The notes under the pieces are model-generated. The model worked only from the letters and a program-made list of their open reading frames with translations. It did no database searches and was not told the origin of the DNA. Source: Phycisphaerales bacterium (lineage in GTDB: Bacteria; Planctomycetota; Phycisphaerae; Phycisphaerales; UBA1924). Taken from it: a DNA stretch of 14,602 nt. The DNA is taken from NCBI GenBank assembly GCA_016763115.1, contig JAESUL010000131.1, forward strand, positions 1-14,602. Direction: 5' to 3'. How positions within the stretch are numbered: the first letter of the stretch is position 1; each line of letters begins with the position of its first letter. The position numbers and the translations under genes were made by a program. Below are positions 14,277 to 14,602 of the stretch, in pieces.

Positions 14277-14602
14277 ATGAGTTCAGAAACCATGCAAGAA
14301 AACAAGCCCCAAGCAGACGAGCACCCAACCTCAGCGATCGAAATCTCGGTGCTGCTGCCGACCATCGAGGCGTTGCTCGTCAGCGCGGATAAACCGCTCC
14401 AGCCACTCAAGGTCGCCGACCCGCTCGCTGCCCTCTTTGATACACCCGTGACGGTCAAGATGGTTGACGAGGGCGTTGACCTGCCCAACGAACAGTACGA
14501 CCAATCCGGGCGTGCCTTCCGCATCGAACGGATCGCCGGCGGGTACCGCGTGATGACCCGCTCAGAATATGCCCCGGTGATCGCCGCGATGCACCGGGCA
14601 AG
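14277..14602 (+). CDS. scpB: segregation and condensation protein B (ScpB), 5' part
   Basis: 108 codons are visible and the gene runs off the window. After a polar N-terminal tail, the sequence shows the ScpB winged-helix pattern: IEALLVSADKPL, then a later GRAFRIERIAGGYRVMTRSEYAPVI segment that matches the family's 'G-x-x-F-x-x-x-x-x-x-G-G-Y-x-x-x-T' signature. ScpB binds ScpA and SMC in chromosome condensation and segregation. Start is ATG 14277; ATG 14292 is an alternative, and neither has a clear ribosome binding site. It is functionally unrelated to the pilus locus. Confidence 0.88.
   Translation, partial: MSSETMQENKPQADEHPTSAIEISVLLPTIEALLVSADKPLQPLKVADPLAALFDTPVTVKMVDEGVDLPNEQYDQSGRAFRIERIAGGYRVMTRSEYAPVIAAMHRA

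Noticed and set aside
1..14602. CRISPR arrays, insertion sequences, prophage or integration-site features near the tRNAs
   Set aside because: No repeated spacer-like units, transposase or integrase motifs, or direct repeats of a tRNA 3' end were seen; gene order and codon use appear uniform.

Overview
The window looks like a chromosomal segment of a Planctomycetota bacterium, most likely class Phycisphaerae. This rests on moderate GC, prepilin leaders of the 'RRAFSLIEL / RRGFTYIEL' style common in that class, and a hybrid pilus/type II secretion locus. The assignment is inference from style, not from a marker gene.

Layout. (1) 12-278: tRNA-Thr(TGT) and tRNA-Tyr(GTA), with an intrinsic terminator after the second. 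(2) 450-11931, plus strand: a 13-ORF locus in one direction. It opens with a membrane sensor histidine kinase and a stand-alone STAS protein. An assembly platform follows: GspE/PilB ATPase with an N-terminal MshEN domain, GspF/PilC, a PilM-like actin fold, PilN-like, PilO-like and a PilP/GspB-like protein. After a 144-bp structured gap comes the major (pseudo)pilin of GspG type, a strong stem-loop, and the minor pilins: GspH-like (apparently split into two ORFs), GspJ/PilW-like, GspI/PilV-like, and a GspK/PilX-like protein with a LamG-like lectin domain at its C-terminus. Most junctions are ATGA, TGATG or GTGA overlaps, so this is very probably one translationally coupled operon. (3) 11947-13967, minus strand, convergent: a CheY-like receiver and a GAF/HD-GYP protein, joined by an ATGA overlap; together they resemble a split RpfG-type c-di-GMP phosphodiesterase. 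(4) 13968-14276: a largely featureless divergent gap. (5) 14277-end: the 5' part of scpB, running off the window.

How it fits together (inference). GspE powers GspF and the PilM-N-O-P platform to polymerise the major pilin. The minor pilins would form the tip complex, whose GspK/PilX position is taken by a lectin-like subunit that could bind a glycan or other surface ligand. The kinase/STAS pair and the neighbouring REC + HD-GYP pair suggest control by phosphorylation and by c-di-GMP, the latter possibly read by the MshEN domain of GspE. No secretin, prepilin peptidase or PilT retraction ATPase is present, so they must be encoded elsewhere or be absent. Whether the machine is a pilus or a type II secretion pseudopilus cannot be decided from this window.
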